Part shown: positions 14,006 to 22,933 of the stretch, piece by piece | Numbering within the stretch: the first letter of the stretch is position 1 | Layout of the letters: the number at the start of each line of letters is the position of its first letter | Source: Prochlorococcus sp. AG-311-D23 | GTDB taxonomy: Bacteria > Cyanobacteriota > Cyanobacteriia > PCC-6307 > Cyanobiaceae | Assembly: GCA_003284445.1 (NCBI GenBank) | Contig: QBVH01000013.1 | Coordinates: 1-42,677, forward strand | Reading direction: 5' to 3' | Length of the DNA: 42,677 nucleotides | Position numbers and translations under genes: made by a program | Notes under the pieces: model-generated | Seen by the model: the letters and a program-made list of their open reading frames with translations, nothing else | Told to the model about the DNA's origin: nothing | Database searches by the model: none

Positions 14006-14836
14006 ATGAAAAAGCTTTTAGCTGTTTTAATCGCAACTAGTTCTTCACTTGTTCAATTAGGTGGAGTTAGACCTGTTAATGCAAATGAAAATGAAGGATG
14101 GGTTTCTGTTGGACTTGACTTGAAAACAGGTTTCGATGCTCAGTGGATAAAAGTTAAAGAAGCTAAGCAAGTCAACAAAGACTCTTACAAAGTACCTTTA
14201 AGGGATTTAGATATTTATTCAAAAAGTCTAAAAATTAATTGCAGAAATAAGGACATCAGTTTCAAGGGATTTGGCTGGCAACAAATTCCAACTGATTCCT
14301 CCTGGGGTTTAATGGCACAGATCCTTTGCCGCTTTAATCCTGCAAGAGATCTTTGGGGAATGACTAAGGAAAATGCTTTTCTATGGAATGCTCCAATCCC
14401 TCAAACCGAGCCTGGAAGTGCTGATGGGGATTGGATTCAGGTGGTCAATAATGATAAGAATGAAGAGTACTACAACGACAAGGTGAAGAGTGATGGAAAG
14501 GTAGCTATTTTCTCGAGATATACAAGGGATAAAAAAGCAGATTATGGAGAAGGCACTCAAAGAGATGTTGAAAAATATAAATGGATAATTAGTGACTGTA
14601 ATTCAAATAAATACTTTGCTTGGTTAACGGCCTCTCCTAAATTCTTTAAGGGGTTTTGGGTCGGGCCAAGGACTGCAAGCCCTAATAGTTCTTCTATGGT
14701 CGTTAAGAGAAAATATTGTAAGTCGCCTAATTCCCCAGTTATTGGATCGTTACCAATTCCTTCACTTGATGATCTCACTCGTTTTCAAGTCAATAAAAAG
14801 AATGATTTTGGAAATAAGTATTCTTTCGATGATTAG
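14006..14836 (+). CDS. Secreted hypothetical protein (276 aa)
   Basis: A signal peptide spans ~1-26 (MKKLLAVLIATSSSLVQLGG then VRPVNA). The mature part starts with an acidic EGWVSVGLD region, has two or more tryptophan-rich strands (WQQIPTDSSWGLM, RDLWGMTKENAFLW) and four well-spaced cysteines (near 81, 112, 199 and 238) that could form disulfides. It is probably periplasmic or surface located. It resembles small beta-rich proteins that recur in picocyanobacterial islands, but I recognise no family. It sits between the integrase and the metalloprotease on the same strand. Confidence 0.7.
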   Translation: MKKLLAVLIATSSSLVQLGGVRPVNANENEGWVSVGLDLKTGFDAQWIKVKEAKQVNKDSYKVPLRDLDIYSKSLKINCRNKDISFKGFGWQQIPTDSSWGLMAQILCRFNPARDLWGMTKENAFLWNAPIPQTEPGSADGDWIQVVNNDKNEEYYNDKVKSDGKVAIFSRYTRDKKADYGEGTQRDVEKYKWIISDCNSNKYFAWLTASPKFFKGFWVGPRTASPNSSSMVVKRKYCKSPNSPVIGSLPIPSLDDLTRFQVNKKNDFGNKYSFDD

Positions 14837-15033
14837 CCGAGATCTTCAAATAAATTCTCCTCAAAAGTATCGACTAAAAGTTTTGGATAAAAAGTTTGAA
14901 TATTCGAGAGGACTTATACAAGTAATCTGATTCTATGGAATGCGTTTACCTAATAAGAGATAACGAAAGCGGTCTTTACTGAGATGACTGGTTTTGGGTA
15001 AAGTAAAAACAACTGTCACATGAATTTTAAAAA

Positions 15034-16863
15034 TTGAACTTAGATAGTCAAACTTATAAACAATCAAATCAATCAATCGAATTAGTTGATAAATCTGGAC
15101 TAATTCATATTGATCCACTTTTTAATAATCGTTATGGAAAACCAATTAGATGGATTAGTGATCCGACGTTAACTAAAAAAGAAGGATTTACAAAAATCAC
15201 CTATAGTCTTCCAGGTATAAATGGAAATAATTTATTATTTAATTATGAAGATGATAGAGGCACAATCAATGCCTCATCCTTCACATCAGAACAAGCAGAA
15301 GATATAAGAAAAATATTTAATAATATTAGTAATTATATTAATATCGAATTTATTGAGATTCAAGAAATAGGTGATAATGTAGGGACGATAAGACTTGCAT
15401 TAAATACAATTACCGATGAAGCTGGTGTTCATAGACCTGGAATAGTCGCTACTGCTGATCCACCTGCAGAAGAGGCAAGAGGAGGAGATGTATGGTTCAA
15501 TATTAATTTCAATAATTCAAACTTTAGTGATGGATTAGTGATTGGATCGCAAACGGGAGTTGGTGATGTGACTGTAATGATACATGAAATATTTCACGCT
15601 CTGGGTCTTGAACATCCAGGTGATAATAGCGCCTTTCCGGAAGATAAAGACTCGAGAGAATTCACAGTAATGGCTGGGGAGTTTAAAAAAGAAGGAGGAG
15701 CAGAATACATCAACAACAATCAATCATATATAGTTGCGTCCACTCCAATGATTTATGATATTGCGCCTTTACAATACCTCTATGGAGCTAATACTTTATA
15801 TAACTCCAGTGATACAAATTATTCATACAATCCAAATACACCCTTTATAGAGACAATTTGGGATGGAGGCGGGAATGATACTTTAGATTTCAGTAATTTC
15901 AATAAAAAAAACATACTTAATCTTGAAGATGGACAATCATCAACAATTGGTTTTGATGTTAATTGGTCCTTAGTCGACAATTTAGGAATTGCCTTTAATG
16001 CCATCATTGAAAATGCAGTAGGTGGTTCAGGTGATGATCAAATTACAGGCAATAAGTACAAAAATAATATTCAAGGCAATGCTGGTGACGATGCGATTGA
16101 TGGTGGCAGTGACTATGATATAGCAGCTTATTCAGGGAATTTCTCTGACTACACCTTTACGATTGCTGACAAGAAAGTAACTGTTAAAGATAATCGCTCA
16201 TCAACTAATGATGGAACAGATACATTATCTAATATTGAAAAACTTACCTTTGCAGATAAAAATGCTTTGGTCACAAGCAAAGAGATTAAATCAATTACTT
16301 CTCTAGGCATCCAATCAGAAAAGATTTATTCCGGTAAAAGTGATACTTATAAATTTTATGATTTAGGTAGTGATAAGTATGGTGTGGGTACAACTAGTGG
16401 GATTGATGAACTCACCGGTGCGTCTCTGCTTAAATTTGACGATAAAAGCCTTCATCTTGTAAGTGACATAAAAGCAACGTTTGATCAAGTCACAGGCTTG
16501 AAAACTGGCTCAGGTGAAATGTTCCGTCTATACAACGCAGCTTTTGCACGCTTCCCTGATGCTGATGGACTCAAGTATTGGATTGATCAATTCAGTTCTG
16601 GACGTAACACTAGACGTGTAGTTGCTCAATCATTTTTAGGTTCTGCAGAATTTACTGAGAAGTATGGAAGCAATGTAAGTGATGAGACATACGTCAACAA
16701 TCTCTATAAGAATGTGCTTGGAAGAGATGCTGACACTGAAGGACTTAACTACTGGGTAGGAAACCTAAGCAGTGGACTTGAAACTCGCTATGAAGCGTTA
16801 CTAGGGTTTGCTGAGTCAGCAGAGAATAAAGCACTCTTTACTGACATGACGGGGTTTGGGTAA
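15034..16863 (+). CDS. Serralysin-like RTX metalloprotease with DUF4214 tail (609 aa)
   Basis: The zinc-binding signature HEIFHALGLEHPG (His184, Glu185, His188, His194) defines a metzincin of the M10/serralysin type, with a Met-turn candidate Met239 (MIYDIAPLQYLYG). Calcium-binding RTX-type glycine-aspartate repeats lie at ~270-365 (GGGNDTLDF, GGSGDDQITGN, GNAGDDAIDGG). Residues ~490-600 contain a double DUF4214 repeat (FARFPDADGLKYWIDQ and VLGRDADTEGLNYWVG), often found on secreted or surface proteins. No Sec signal is present, consistent with type I secretion. Start TTG 15034 is the only suitable one. It is likely secreted or surface-bound cargo degrading extracellular protein. Confidence 0.85.
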   Translation: MNLDSQTYKQSNQSIELVDKSGLIHIDPLFNNRYGKPIRWISDPTLTKKEGFTKITYSLPGINGNNLLFNYEDDRGTINASSFTSEQAEDIRKIFNNISNYINIEFIEIQEIGDNVGTIRLALNTITDEAGVHRPGIVATADPPAEEARGGDVWFNINFNNSNFSDGLVIGSQTGVGDVTVMIHEIFHALGLEHPGDNSAFPEDKDSREFTVMAGEFKKEGGAEYINNNQSYIVASTPMIYDIAPLQYLYGANTLYNSSDTNYSYNPNTPFIETIWDGGGNDTLDFSNFNKKNILNLEDGQSSTIGFDVNWSLVDNLGIAFNAIIENAVGGSGDDQITGNKYKNNIQGNAGDDAIDGGSDYDIAAYSGNFSDYTFTIADKKVTVKDNRSSTNDGTDTLSNIEKLTFADKNALVTSKEIKSITSLGIQSEKIYSGKSDTYKFYDLGSDKYGVGTTSGIDELTGASLLKFDDKSLHLVSDIKATFDQVTGLKTGSGEMFRLYNAAFARFPDADGLKYWIDQFSSGRNTRRVVAQSFLGSAEFTEKYGSNVSDETYVNNLYKNVLGRDADTEGLNYWVGNLSSGLETRYEALLGFAESAENKALFTDMTGFG

Positions 16864-16866
16864 CAA

Positions 16867-17055
16867 ATGAAGACCTACCTAATACTTGCACTCACCGCCA
16901 CACTCATCTTCCCCACCCCATCACAATCGGACACCAATCACTTTGGTGCAGGAGGTGTCTTCGAATTGGATCTAGGTGATAGTGAAATACCTTTGACACC
17001 TAAACAAGAAAGAGAACAAAAACTTTTAGAAGAACAATTGAAGAAACAAAAATGA
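16867..17055 (+). CDS. Small secreted protein (62 aa)
   Basis: It starts three bases after the protease stop. A signal peptide (MKTYLILALTATLIFPTPSQS) precedes a short acidic segment FGAGGVFELDLGDSEIP and a lysine/glutamate coiled tail (TPKQEREQKLLEEQLKKQK). The position suggests co-transcription with the protease, perhaps as an accessory envelope peptide; function unknown. Confidence 0.6.
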   Translation: MKTYLILALTATLIFPTPSQSDTNHFGAGGVFELDLGDSEIPLTPKQEREQKLLEEQLKKQK

Positions 17056-17173
17056 CGACTTGCTAAATTTTTTTTAGGGAGTACTGGATCTGTTAAAAGT
17101 CCATTTTTAAGGGGGGTGTGATCCATTGAAAAAATAAGTTACCTTTGATACAAATTGATAGAAGTACATCATT

Positions 17174-17338
17174 TTGGCCGTATCGCAAAAGGCTTCTAAA
17201 AAGGACTATTCGAAAGTTACGATCAACCTGCCCAACAACTTGATTGACTTTGTCGATGAACTCAAAATTGAATGGGGATTGAAGAGTCGAGAAAGTGTTT
17301 TTACACGACTCCTTGAAACGATTTCCGAAAACGACTAA
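17174..17338 (+). CDS. Ribbon-helix-helix protein (54 aa)
   Basis: The TTG start gives MAVSQKASKKDYSKVTINLP followed by NNLIDFVDELKIEWGLKSRE and SVFTRLLETISEND. The strand KVTINLP, helix LIDFVDELK, turn and second helix ESVFTRLLETI are the ribbon-helix-helix (CopG/Arc) pattern, so it is probably a small repressor or copy-control regulator upstream of the replication genes. A longer open frame on the opposite strand (17093-17566) is its shadow. Confidence 0.7.
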   Translation: MAVSQKASKKDYSKVTINLPNNLIDFVDELKIEWGLKSRESVFTRLLETISEND

Positions 17339-17751
17339 GACATAAAATATGGGCCTAGGGGTGGATCTTATACAGAAGATACAACGAAAGATGATCGCTC
17401 TTGTCGGAGATATTTTTAATAGGTTTTCGTGGTAAAGGAGGCTGGAATAAAGGATTAAAAGGGGTGCAATCATTGCTGGAGTCGTAATTGCGATTTTGCT
17501 AGGTTTATTTATAAAAAAATTTCCAATATTAAAGTGTCTTCTGGGGGGGGATAGCAAACTAACCAAAAGTTATTCATCTTTCAGACAAACCTCCCGAAGC
17601 GTTTTAAATAAGTTGTTATATCTGCTTGGATGTCTATAGTATCAACAGACCAAATAGGAGAGGCTGATCCGAATCTGGATGCCTGCCATTCTCTCCACAT
17701 CTGAAGAAATTCAGGAAATAGAAGCAGATCAATAACTAATTAAATTTAAAA
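17339..17751. other. Intergenic stretch with gene remnants upstream of the primase module
   Basis: It has a hydrophobic reading (AIIAGVVIAILLGLFIKKF near 17470-17525) without a standard start, and a run of eight G at 17543-17550 where frame is lost. A 3' remnant of the 59-aa gene at 20895 follows (KVIHLSDKPPEAF-stop at 17566-17607). The stretch looks like decayed small genes. Confidence 0.45.
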
Positions 17752-18000
17752 ATGCCAGAACAAAATTGGCTGCCTACGACTCAGGCAGCGCTCTCTTTGG
17801 GGGTTTCACCCCAGCATTTAAAAAAGTGTCGAACAGATTATGAAGATGGTTTTCTAGTAGAGGAAGAGCATTATGTCTTTGGACGAAATGCCAACAGTTC
17901 TATTCTTTGGCATGTCCCAGAAGTTAGAAAGGCTTTTCACCAGAGGGGCAAGATTCACAGACTTGGGAGTCAGGTAGTAGCAGAGATAGGAGCAAAATAA
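17752..18000 (+). CDS. HTH DNA-binding protein coupled to primase (82 aa)
   Basis: The region WLPTTQAALSLGVSPQHLKK is a helix-turn-helix of excisionase/MerR-like type, followed by EEEHYVFGRNANSSILWHVP and a basic tail. Its stop overlaps the primase start (TAATG at 17998-18002). Such a small HTH gene fixed before a primase-helicase suggests a replication initiator accessory, origin-binding protein or excisionase for element B. Which of these is not decided by sequence. Confidence 0.7.
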   Translation: MPEQNWLPTTQAALSLGVSPQHLKKCRTDYEDGFLVEEEHYVFGRNANSSILWHVPEVRKAFHQRGKIHRLGSQVVAEIGAK

Positions 18001-20378
18001 TGACTGATCAAATCTCTAACCATTCCCCTAGTAAGGGAATAAATTATGCTGCAAAGTCAATTGCAAGAACTAAGTTTAGGGATATTAATTCGAGGAAATT
18101 AGAGCCAAAACTAGAGCGGGAGTTGCTTGAAAGTGGAATTGCAAAGGATCTTCAGAAGTTTTTAAATTACTTCTCTGTGAGTAGAGATCAGGCGAAAGAG
18201 CTTGTGGAACACAACTATGCAGGTTGGGTGGTTCTATACAGAGATCCTTCTGGAAAACCTTATGAACACAATGGAAAACCTTTCTACAGATTGAAGCCTG
18301 ATAGTGGTCAATTAACAGGAGATAAACCACCAAAATATTTAAGTCCTAAAGATGGAGGCTGTCGCCCCTATCTCTCGCCCTTGCTCGGTAGAGAAATTCT
18401 TTTAAATGCAAATAAGCAAATAATAATTACTGAGGGAGAAAAGAAGGCTGATTGCTTAAACGCCTATGGATTTTCGACAATTGGATTAGCTGGTGTTGAT
18501 TGTTGGACTGATGGAAGAACTGATAAGGGAGAGATGCTTCCTGAATTACAAAAAATTCCATTGAAAAATAGGGAAGTTCGTATTCTTTTTGACTCTGATG
18601 TGGTCATTAAAGACACTGTGATGGCAGCCCAGAAGAGATTATGTGAGGCACTAAAAAAGGAAGGGGCAAGAGTCAGGATTGTTCAAATGCCAACTGAATT
18701 AAATGGAGACAAAAATGGAGCGGATGATTTTATCGTTAGGCACGGCAAAGAGGACTTACAGAGGCTTATAGGAATAGCCAGAGAGGCTTTCAACGGAAAG
18801 AACTATTTATGGCAACCAGAGCCACAACAATCTCATCACGTTGCTTTAATTGCTAAACCAGCCATTGAGCAAAACTATGCTTATAGCCCTGTTCATGGCC
18901 TTATTGAATGGGTTGGTACTAAATGGGAAAGTCTGGAAGAGAAGCCTAAAGACGCCTTGTCAGTTCCTTTGCATGAGTGGATGGATTTAATGAATTGGGA
19001 GAAAAGATCTTCTCATCACTTCAATTCAATAAAAGATGAATTATTGACTCGCATAAGGCAAAAGAGCTGGAACCCTCCGCATCTATTGAGCTTTAATAAT
19101 GGGACTTACAACATCAAGACAGACTCATTTATTCCTCTCCACAATAAAAAAGATTATTTAACTCATTCCTTTGATTTTGATTTTGATCGTTCAGCAAAAT
19201 GTCCTCGGTTTGAAAAATTCTTGAATGAAAGTTTTGAGAGTGATAAGGAATTAATTGAATTACTTCGAGCAGCTTTCAAGTGGTCGCTCATTCCAAAAGA
19301 TAGAAAAAAGGCTTTTGAAATAGATCCATTTTTTGATTTATTTGGTAGAAAAGGAAGCGGCAAAGGAACCCTGTTAGAAGTGCTGATGGCGGTGGTAGGT
19401 GGAGAGGGTTCTTATGGAATTATTCGTCCTAATACTCTTGATAAACCAACAAGTAGGTATTCCTTGGTTGGAAAAAAAATCGCAATAGATCCAGACTCAA
19501 GTGGTCACATAAAAAACGTAGGGATATTTAATTCAATCGTTACTAACGAACCTGTAGAGGTTAAAAAGTTATTCCTAAATGAATTTTTTGCGAGACTAGG
19601 TGTTGTTGTCTGGAGGGCTTTCAACGACAATCCATCCGCATCTGGAGGAGGATTGGAGGGGATGGGTAGAAGAATAGTGACTTTTGAATTTAAAAGAATT
19701 TCTTCTAACCCTGATCCAACTTTAAAAACGAAGTTATTAGAGGAGGTCGCTGGAATTTTTCAATGGTGTTGGTCTATGAGCAAAGAAGATGTAATTGAAA
19801 CTTTTAAAAATAGAGGAAATATTGAATCCGTTGCAAATGCCTCAATAGAAAATCTTTTGGATAACAATCCTCATATTCGTTTTTTACAAGAAAATTATTT
19901 TGAGAGTTTTGTTGAGGTAAACGCTTCAGACCTTTATGAAAGATATTGTGAATGGTGTCAGGAGTGGAACCATGGAAAACTTTCCCAGACAAAATTTGGG
20001 AGGGAGCTGATAAAGCTGCATGGTTTGATCGAAAAGGACAGAAATGCTGCAGGGTTTTACTACAAGATCAAAGCGTTTAAAGATTTCGACTTAGCCGTTC
20101 ACTTTGGGATGAAAAATAATGCAGGGTCAACCATGCAGAAGCCGTCAACCATGCAACCCAACCCTTCATGCTCTAAGCCCAGTGAGGCAAAGGGAAGTCA
20201 AAAGGCTGTGCATAGTATGAATAGTTCTTTAAATAAGAAGGATTCAATTAAAAAAAATAAAAAAGATATAGAAAAAGAATTTATCCAAAAAACCATGCAA
20301 ACCCTTCAACCATCCATGGTTGGATCGGGTTGGGATGTTGGTTCGGATGATGATCCTTACTGCGGTGAAAACAATTAG
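18000..20378 (+). CDS. Primase-helicase (TOPRIM/DUF3854 plus superfamily-3 ATPase, 792 aa)
   Basis: Residues ~60-250 contain a DUF3854-like TOPRIM domain: IITEGEKKADCLNAYGF (Glu145) and RILFDSD (197-200). A D5/P4-type superfamily-3 helicase follows, with Walker A GRKGSGKGT (449-457), an acidic strand KIAIDPDSSG and FNDNPSASGGGLEGMGRR late in the ATPase. A winged-helix-like segment (~640-700) and a low-complexity polar tail complete it. It probably primes and unwinds DNA for element B replication. Full-length proteins of this layout are seen in phages, plasmids and phage satellites. Translation is coupled to the upstream HTH gene. Confidence 0.85.
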   Translation: MTDQISNHSPSKGINYAAKSIARTKFRDINSRKLEPKLERELLESGIAKDLQKFLNYFSVSRDQAKELVEHNYAGWVVLYRDPSGKPYEHNGKPFYRLKPDSGQLTGDKPPKYLSPKDGGCRPYLSPLLGREILLNANKQIIITEGEKKADCLNAYGFSTIGLAGVDCWTDGRTDKGEMLPELQKIPLKNREVRILFDSDVVIKDTVMAAQKRLCEALKKEGARVRIVQMPTELNGDKNGADDFIVRHGKEDLQRLIGIAREAFNGKNYLWQPEPQQSHHVALIAKPAIEQNYAYSPVHGLIEWVGTKWESLEEKPKDALSVPLHEWMDLMNWEKRSSHHFNSIKDELLTRIRQKSWNPPHLLSFNNGTYNIKTDSFIPLHNKKDYLTHSFDFDFDRSAKCPRFEKFLNESFESDKELIELLRAAFKWSLIPKDRKKAFEIDPFFDLFGRKGSGKGTLLEVLMAVVGGEGSYGIIRPNTLDKPTSRYSLVGKKIAIDPDSSGHIKNVGIFNSIVTNEPVEVKKLFLNEFFARLGVVVWRAFNDNPSASGGGLEGMGRRIVTFEFKRISSNPDPTLKTKLLEEVAGIFQWCWSMSKEDVIETFKNRGNIESVANASIENLLDNNPHIRFLQENYFESFVEVNASDLYERYCEWCQEWNHGKLSQTKFGRELIKLHGLIEKDRNAAGFYYKIKAFKDFDLAVHFGMKNNAGSTMQKPSTMQPNPSCSKPSEAKGSQKAVHSMNSSLNKKDSIKKNKKDIEKEFIQKTMQTLQPSMVGSGWDVGSDDDPYCGENN

Positions 20379-20405
20379 GACTGATATTGTTTGATTACCT
20401 ATTCT

Positions 20406-20442
20406 ACAAACTTATCAGGAAGATCTTCCCTGATAAGTTTGT
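20406..20442. terminator. Long perfect hairpin between convergent genes
   Basis: A 14-bp perfect inverted repeat (ACAAACTTATCAGG at 20406-20419 with its complement at 20429-20442) encloses a palindromic GGAAGATCTTCC centre. It separates the primase gene and the convergent secreted-protein gene and probably serves as a bidirectional terminator, although no long T tract follows on either strand. Confidence 0.6.
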
Positions 20443-20449
20443 GGTGAAT

Positions 20450-20800
20450 TTAATAATTGCCAGGTCTCTTGCCCTTGTCGCAGTAATTACCCCACATACT
20501 CTTAACATGTCCCCATCCACAGCTCTTACAAGCAGTCCTTTGAGATGATAAAGACATTGCCTTCCAAAAAGCTTTACCAGTTAGTTTATTCGCCAAATCG
20601 TTCTGCGACTTTCCTAATACATTAGCTAATTCACTTTTGCTATTCTCAGGTAAAACCTTGTAGTTCGTCTGGAATGTACATTCTCTCCCTTTGCAGCCGG
20701 CATCACATGCCTTTTTTCTGGCGTTAGCCTCAACTGGAGAACTTAAAGAACTTGCAATGACTGCTGCAGAGAAAGATAGAGCTAAAAAAGCTTTTTTCAT
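20450..20800 (-). CDS. Secreted Cys-rich protein (116 aa)
   Basis: A signal peptide spans ~1-26 (MKKAFLALSFSAAVIASSLS then SPVEANA). The mature chain has six cysteines in CDAGCKGREC near the start and ACKSCGWGHVKSMWGNYC near the end, suggesting disulfides in the periplasm. The tail CDKGKRPGNY recurs in a truncated paralogue at 21323-21487. No family is recognised. It is probably periplasmic cargo of element B. Confidence 0.65.
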   Translation of the reverse strand: MKKAFLALSFSAAVIASSLSSPVEANARKKACDAGCKGRECTFQTNYKVLPENSKSELANVLGKSQNDLANKLTGKAFWKAMSLSSQRTACKSCGWGHVKSMWGNYCDKGKRPGNY

Positions 20801-20894
20801 TAAGAAATTGAGCTACCAAAAAAATATTAAAGAGGAAAATAATTTTTGCTTTAAAAATAACATTATGTAATGAACAGCAGAACCTTTTGAAGAT

Positions 20895-21074
20895 ATGGAA
20901 GAAGCTATGGAAAAGTTTGGGGTCAAGAATGGCCGTTTCACCGATATAAATGTTGCCTATGACGTTGACCCAAACGACACGCGAACAGACAAGGAAGTTC
21001 TAGCGTATATGGAAAAAGCTGGAACAAAAGTTATTCGTCTTTCAAAGAAACCTCCCGAGGCTTTTGAAAAATAA
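20895..21074 (+). CDS. Small hypothetical protein (59 aa)
   Basis: The protein MEEAMEKFGVKNGRFTDINV continues through DVDPNDTRTDKEVLAYMEK to IRLSKKPPEAFEK. It is hydrophilic with a clear start and stop, and a degraded copy of its 3' end exists at 17566-17607, which supports a real gene family in these elements. Function unknown. Confidence 0.5.
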   Translation: MEEAMEKFGVKNGRFTDINVAYDVDPNDTRTDKEVLAYMEKAGTKVIRLSKKPPEAFEK

Positions 21075-21087
21075 GATTGTCTTTAAA

Positions 21088-21303
21088 TTAATTTTTTAGA
21101 TAACTTTTTTCATAGTTTTTTTGTAATTTCTCCAACCAAGTCAAAAGGTGTTGATACCTTTTCTTTGAAGCCGCTGAATTGTCTGGATCTATTAAATCAA
21201 ATCTTACGTTCAATAGAAACTTTAAAAAATCTTTTGGCTCACAACTTTCACCACCTTTCCATGCATGAAATTGTATATTTATTTGACTTTCGATAACTAA
21301 CAA
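21088..21303 (-). CDS. Small hypothetical protein (71 aa)
   Basis: The TTG start at 21303 is the only in-frame start; it gives MLVIESQINIQFHAWKGGES and a helical C-terminus rich in lysine and aromatic residues (RYQHLLTWLEKLQKNYEKSY). No domain or ribosome binding site is evident. It may be real or a remnant. Confidence 0.35.
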   Translation of the reverse strand: MLVIESQINIQFHAWKGGESCEPKDFLKFLLNVRFDLIDPDNSAASKKRYQHLLTWLEKLQKNYEKSYLKN

Positions 21304-21322
21304 TTATAGAAGTGTTGTTGAT

Positions 21323-21487
21323 TTAATAATTCCCCGGAGGCTTACTTTTATCGCAATAATTACTAAAAAATGTTTTGACATGACCCCAACCACAATGAGA
21401 GCAGCACCTTCTCTGTGCTTTTAGTGTTTCCCCCTTCCATCCTTTGTTAAAACGATCTCCTTCTCTCGTACATTCTGTCCCTTTACA
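21323..21487 (-). pseudogene. Truncated paralogue of the Cys-rich secreted protein
   Basis: The minus-strand reading CKGTECTREGDRFNKGW then CSHCGWGHVKTFFSNYC and CDKSKPPGNY-stop matches the C-terminal two thirds of the 116-aa protein at 20450-20800 (CKGREC, CGWGHVKSMWGNYC, CDKGKRPGNY). There is no signal peptide and no start codon in frame upstream, so the 5' end is lost. Confidence 0.7.
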
Positions 21488-21570
21488 TTAATCGTGTATG
21501 AAATGTAAGAGGTATTAATAAAAAAAAATCAAAAGACAAGACACTAAGAGTTAGAAAAGACAGATGATAT

Positions 21571-22503
21571 TTAAAAGCTTGTTCCTACTTCTAGTTTGTA
21601 TGCATTTTCTGGTTCTGGGTCTGACAAATCATGATAGATATTCTCATAACTTATCGCTGAAAATAGGTTTGAATTTAGATCCGGATAAAACTTTAATTCT
21701 GCATCTAACCTATTGCTAGATATAACTCTATCCCCCTCGTCGTTTGCAGATGTGTAGGTATTATTAAAATCAAATTCTAGATGTTTGTTTATTTTCCATC
21801 CAAATGTTGCCTCTAGATTAGTTGCATATATTAAGTCACCACAACTTGGTGTGAACGAACAGTCCTCTCCTCCTTCTGTCCAAACAAATGCGGGACCTAA
21901 TGAAATTAAAAAATCTGAACTTTCATTTTTAAAAAGATAATAACCTATACCAATAGATCCTTCTATATCATGCTTGCCAGCGTGACTTTGAGAATCAAAA
22001 AAATAATCAGATGATGTATATACTGTAAATTTATCAGTTAAAAGATAATCATTTCGTGCCTTTATTTCGCCGTCATAACTACTAAGTTTTTCTCCTGATT
22101 CTTTATCATGTTCAAGTCCGTAATTTAATCCTATCTCAAAATTAGATAAGTTCTTTTCTCCTTGATATTCCAATCCAGATTCAATTGAGAAGCCGGAATT
22201 TTTATAGTGCTCAGAATGATTTCCATCCAAACCGACGCTTACGTCAACCGACCATAACTTCTGATCTGTCGGCAATTCATCTTCATAACCTTGATAAATA
22301 CTATCAACATCAATCTCTAATCTTCCTAATATTGGATGTAATATAATTTTTTTACTATTAGTACTCTCTTCCTCTATTAATTCTCCACTAATTGCATCTC
22401 CATTTTTAAGCTCAAAAAAAACTTCTTCTGCTTTTATAGAAGGTGCAGTCGTTAAAACTATTGAATTACATATTAAAAGGAATTGTAAAAGCTTTTTTTT
22501 CAC
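21571..22503 (-). CDS. DUF481 outer-membrane protein (310 aa)
   Basis: A signal peptide spans ~1-25 (ending SIKA). A short N-terminal region with ELKNGDAISGELIE and ILHPILGRLEIDVDSI precedes alternating amphipathic strands (LWSVDVSVGLDGNH, NFEIGLNYGLEHD, SIGIGYYLF, FGWKINKHLEFDFNN), ending in Phe (YKLEVGTSF), the usual outer-membrane beta-barrel signature. DUF481 proteins (YdiY-like) are salt- or acid-stress-related barrels of unknown role. As cargo of element B it could alter the cell surface, including phage receptors; that is inference. Confidence 0.75.
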   Translation of the reverse strand: MKKKLLQFLLICNSIVLTTAPSIKAEEVFFELKNGDAISGELIEEESTNSKKIILHPILGRLEIDVDSIYQGYEDELPTDQKLWSVDVSVGLDGNHSEHYKNSGFSIESGLEYQGEKNLSNFEIGLNYGLEHDKESGEKLSSYDGEIKARNDYLLTDKFTVYTSSDYFFDSQSHAGKHDIEGSIGIGYYLFKNESSDFLISLGPAFVWTEGGEDCSFTPSCGDLIYATNLEATFGWKINKHLEFDFNNTYTSANDEGDRVISSNRLDAELKFYPDLNSNLFSAISYENIYHDLSDPEPENAYKLEVGTSF

Positions 22504-22638
22504 TTAATTATCAACTAAGATTGCTCATTGAATTAATAAAAGCACTTCTCTTGGAAAAAGCAACAAAATAAAAGTAATTGATCTCAGTCAATTAATTAGA
22601 TCGTGGCTAATGTCGATTGATAACTAATATCGCTTCTA

Positions 22639-22707
22639 ATGAAGTCACAATTAACACTTGTTGCAGCAGTATTTTTTGGAGCTATGGGAGTGTACCAACA
22701 AGTTTAA
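22639..22707 (+). CDS. Possible membrane peptide (22 aa)
   Basis: The frame MKSQLTLVAAVFFGAMGVYQ ends QV-stop. One hydrophobic segment follows a basic start. It is too short to be sure; no ribosome binding site is clear. Confidence 0.25.
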   Translation: MKSQLTLVAAVFFGAMGVYQQV

Positions 22708-22729
22708 CTCCCGAAAATTGATTCTACTT

Positions 22730-22933
22730 TTACTCTTTTGCGCCGCAATAATTGCTCTGCATTTTTAAACAATATTTGAGAAGACTTGGTGGAACATCCA
22801 GAAACTTTGCAACCTCTTCAAAACTCAAATCATCACCAAATTTATTTAAACAATCTATAAAAGCATGACCACTTAAAGCGCAGCGATACTTCAATGCTCT
22901 AACTGCTAAAAGTGCTTGATCTGGTGGAGCCAT
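22730..22933 (-). CDS. Small hypothetical protein in terminase-like operon (67 aa)
   Basis: I start it at ATG 22933, overlapping the stop of the preceding gene (TAATG); a TTG at 22939 is an alternative. MAPPDQALLAVRALKYRCAL is followed by FGDDLSFEEVAKFLDVPPSL, a likely helix-turn-helix, and a Cys-containing tail. It is the last gene of a three-gene minus-strand operon at the right end of element B. Role unknown, possibly DNA-binding. Confidence 0.6.
   Translation of the reverse strand: MAPPDQALLAVRALKYRCALSGHAFIDCLNKFGDDLSFEEVAKFLDVPPSLLKYCLKMQSNYCGAKE

Noticed and set aside
17093-17566. 157-aa minus-strand open frame
   Set aside because: It is antisense to the ribbon-helix-helix gene at 17174-17338, which has a coherent fold; the minus reading does not.
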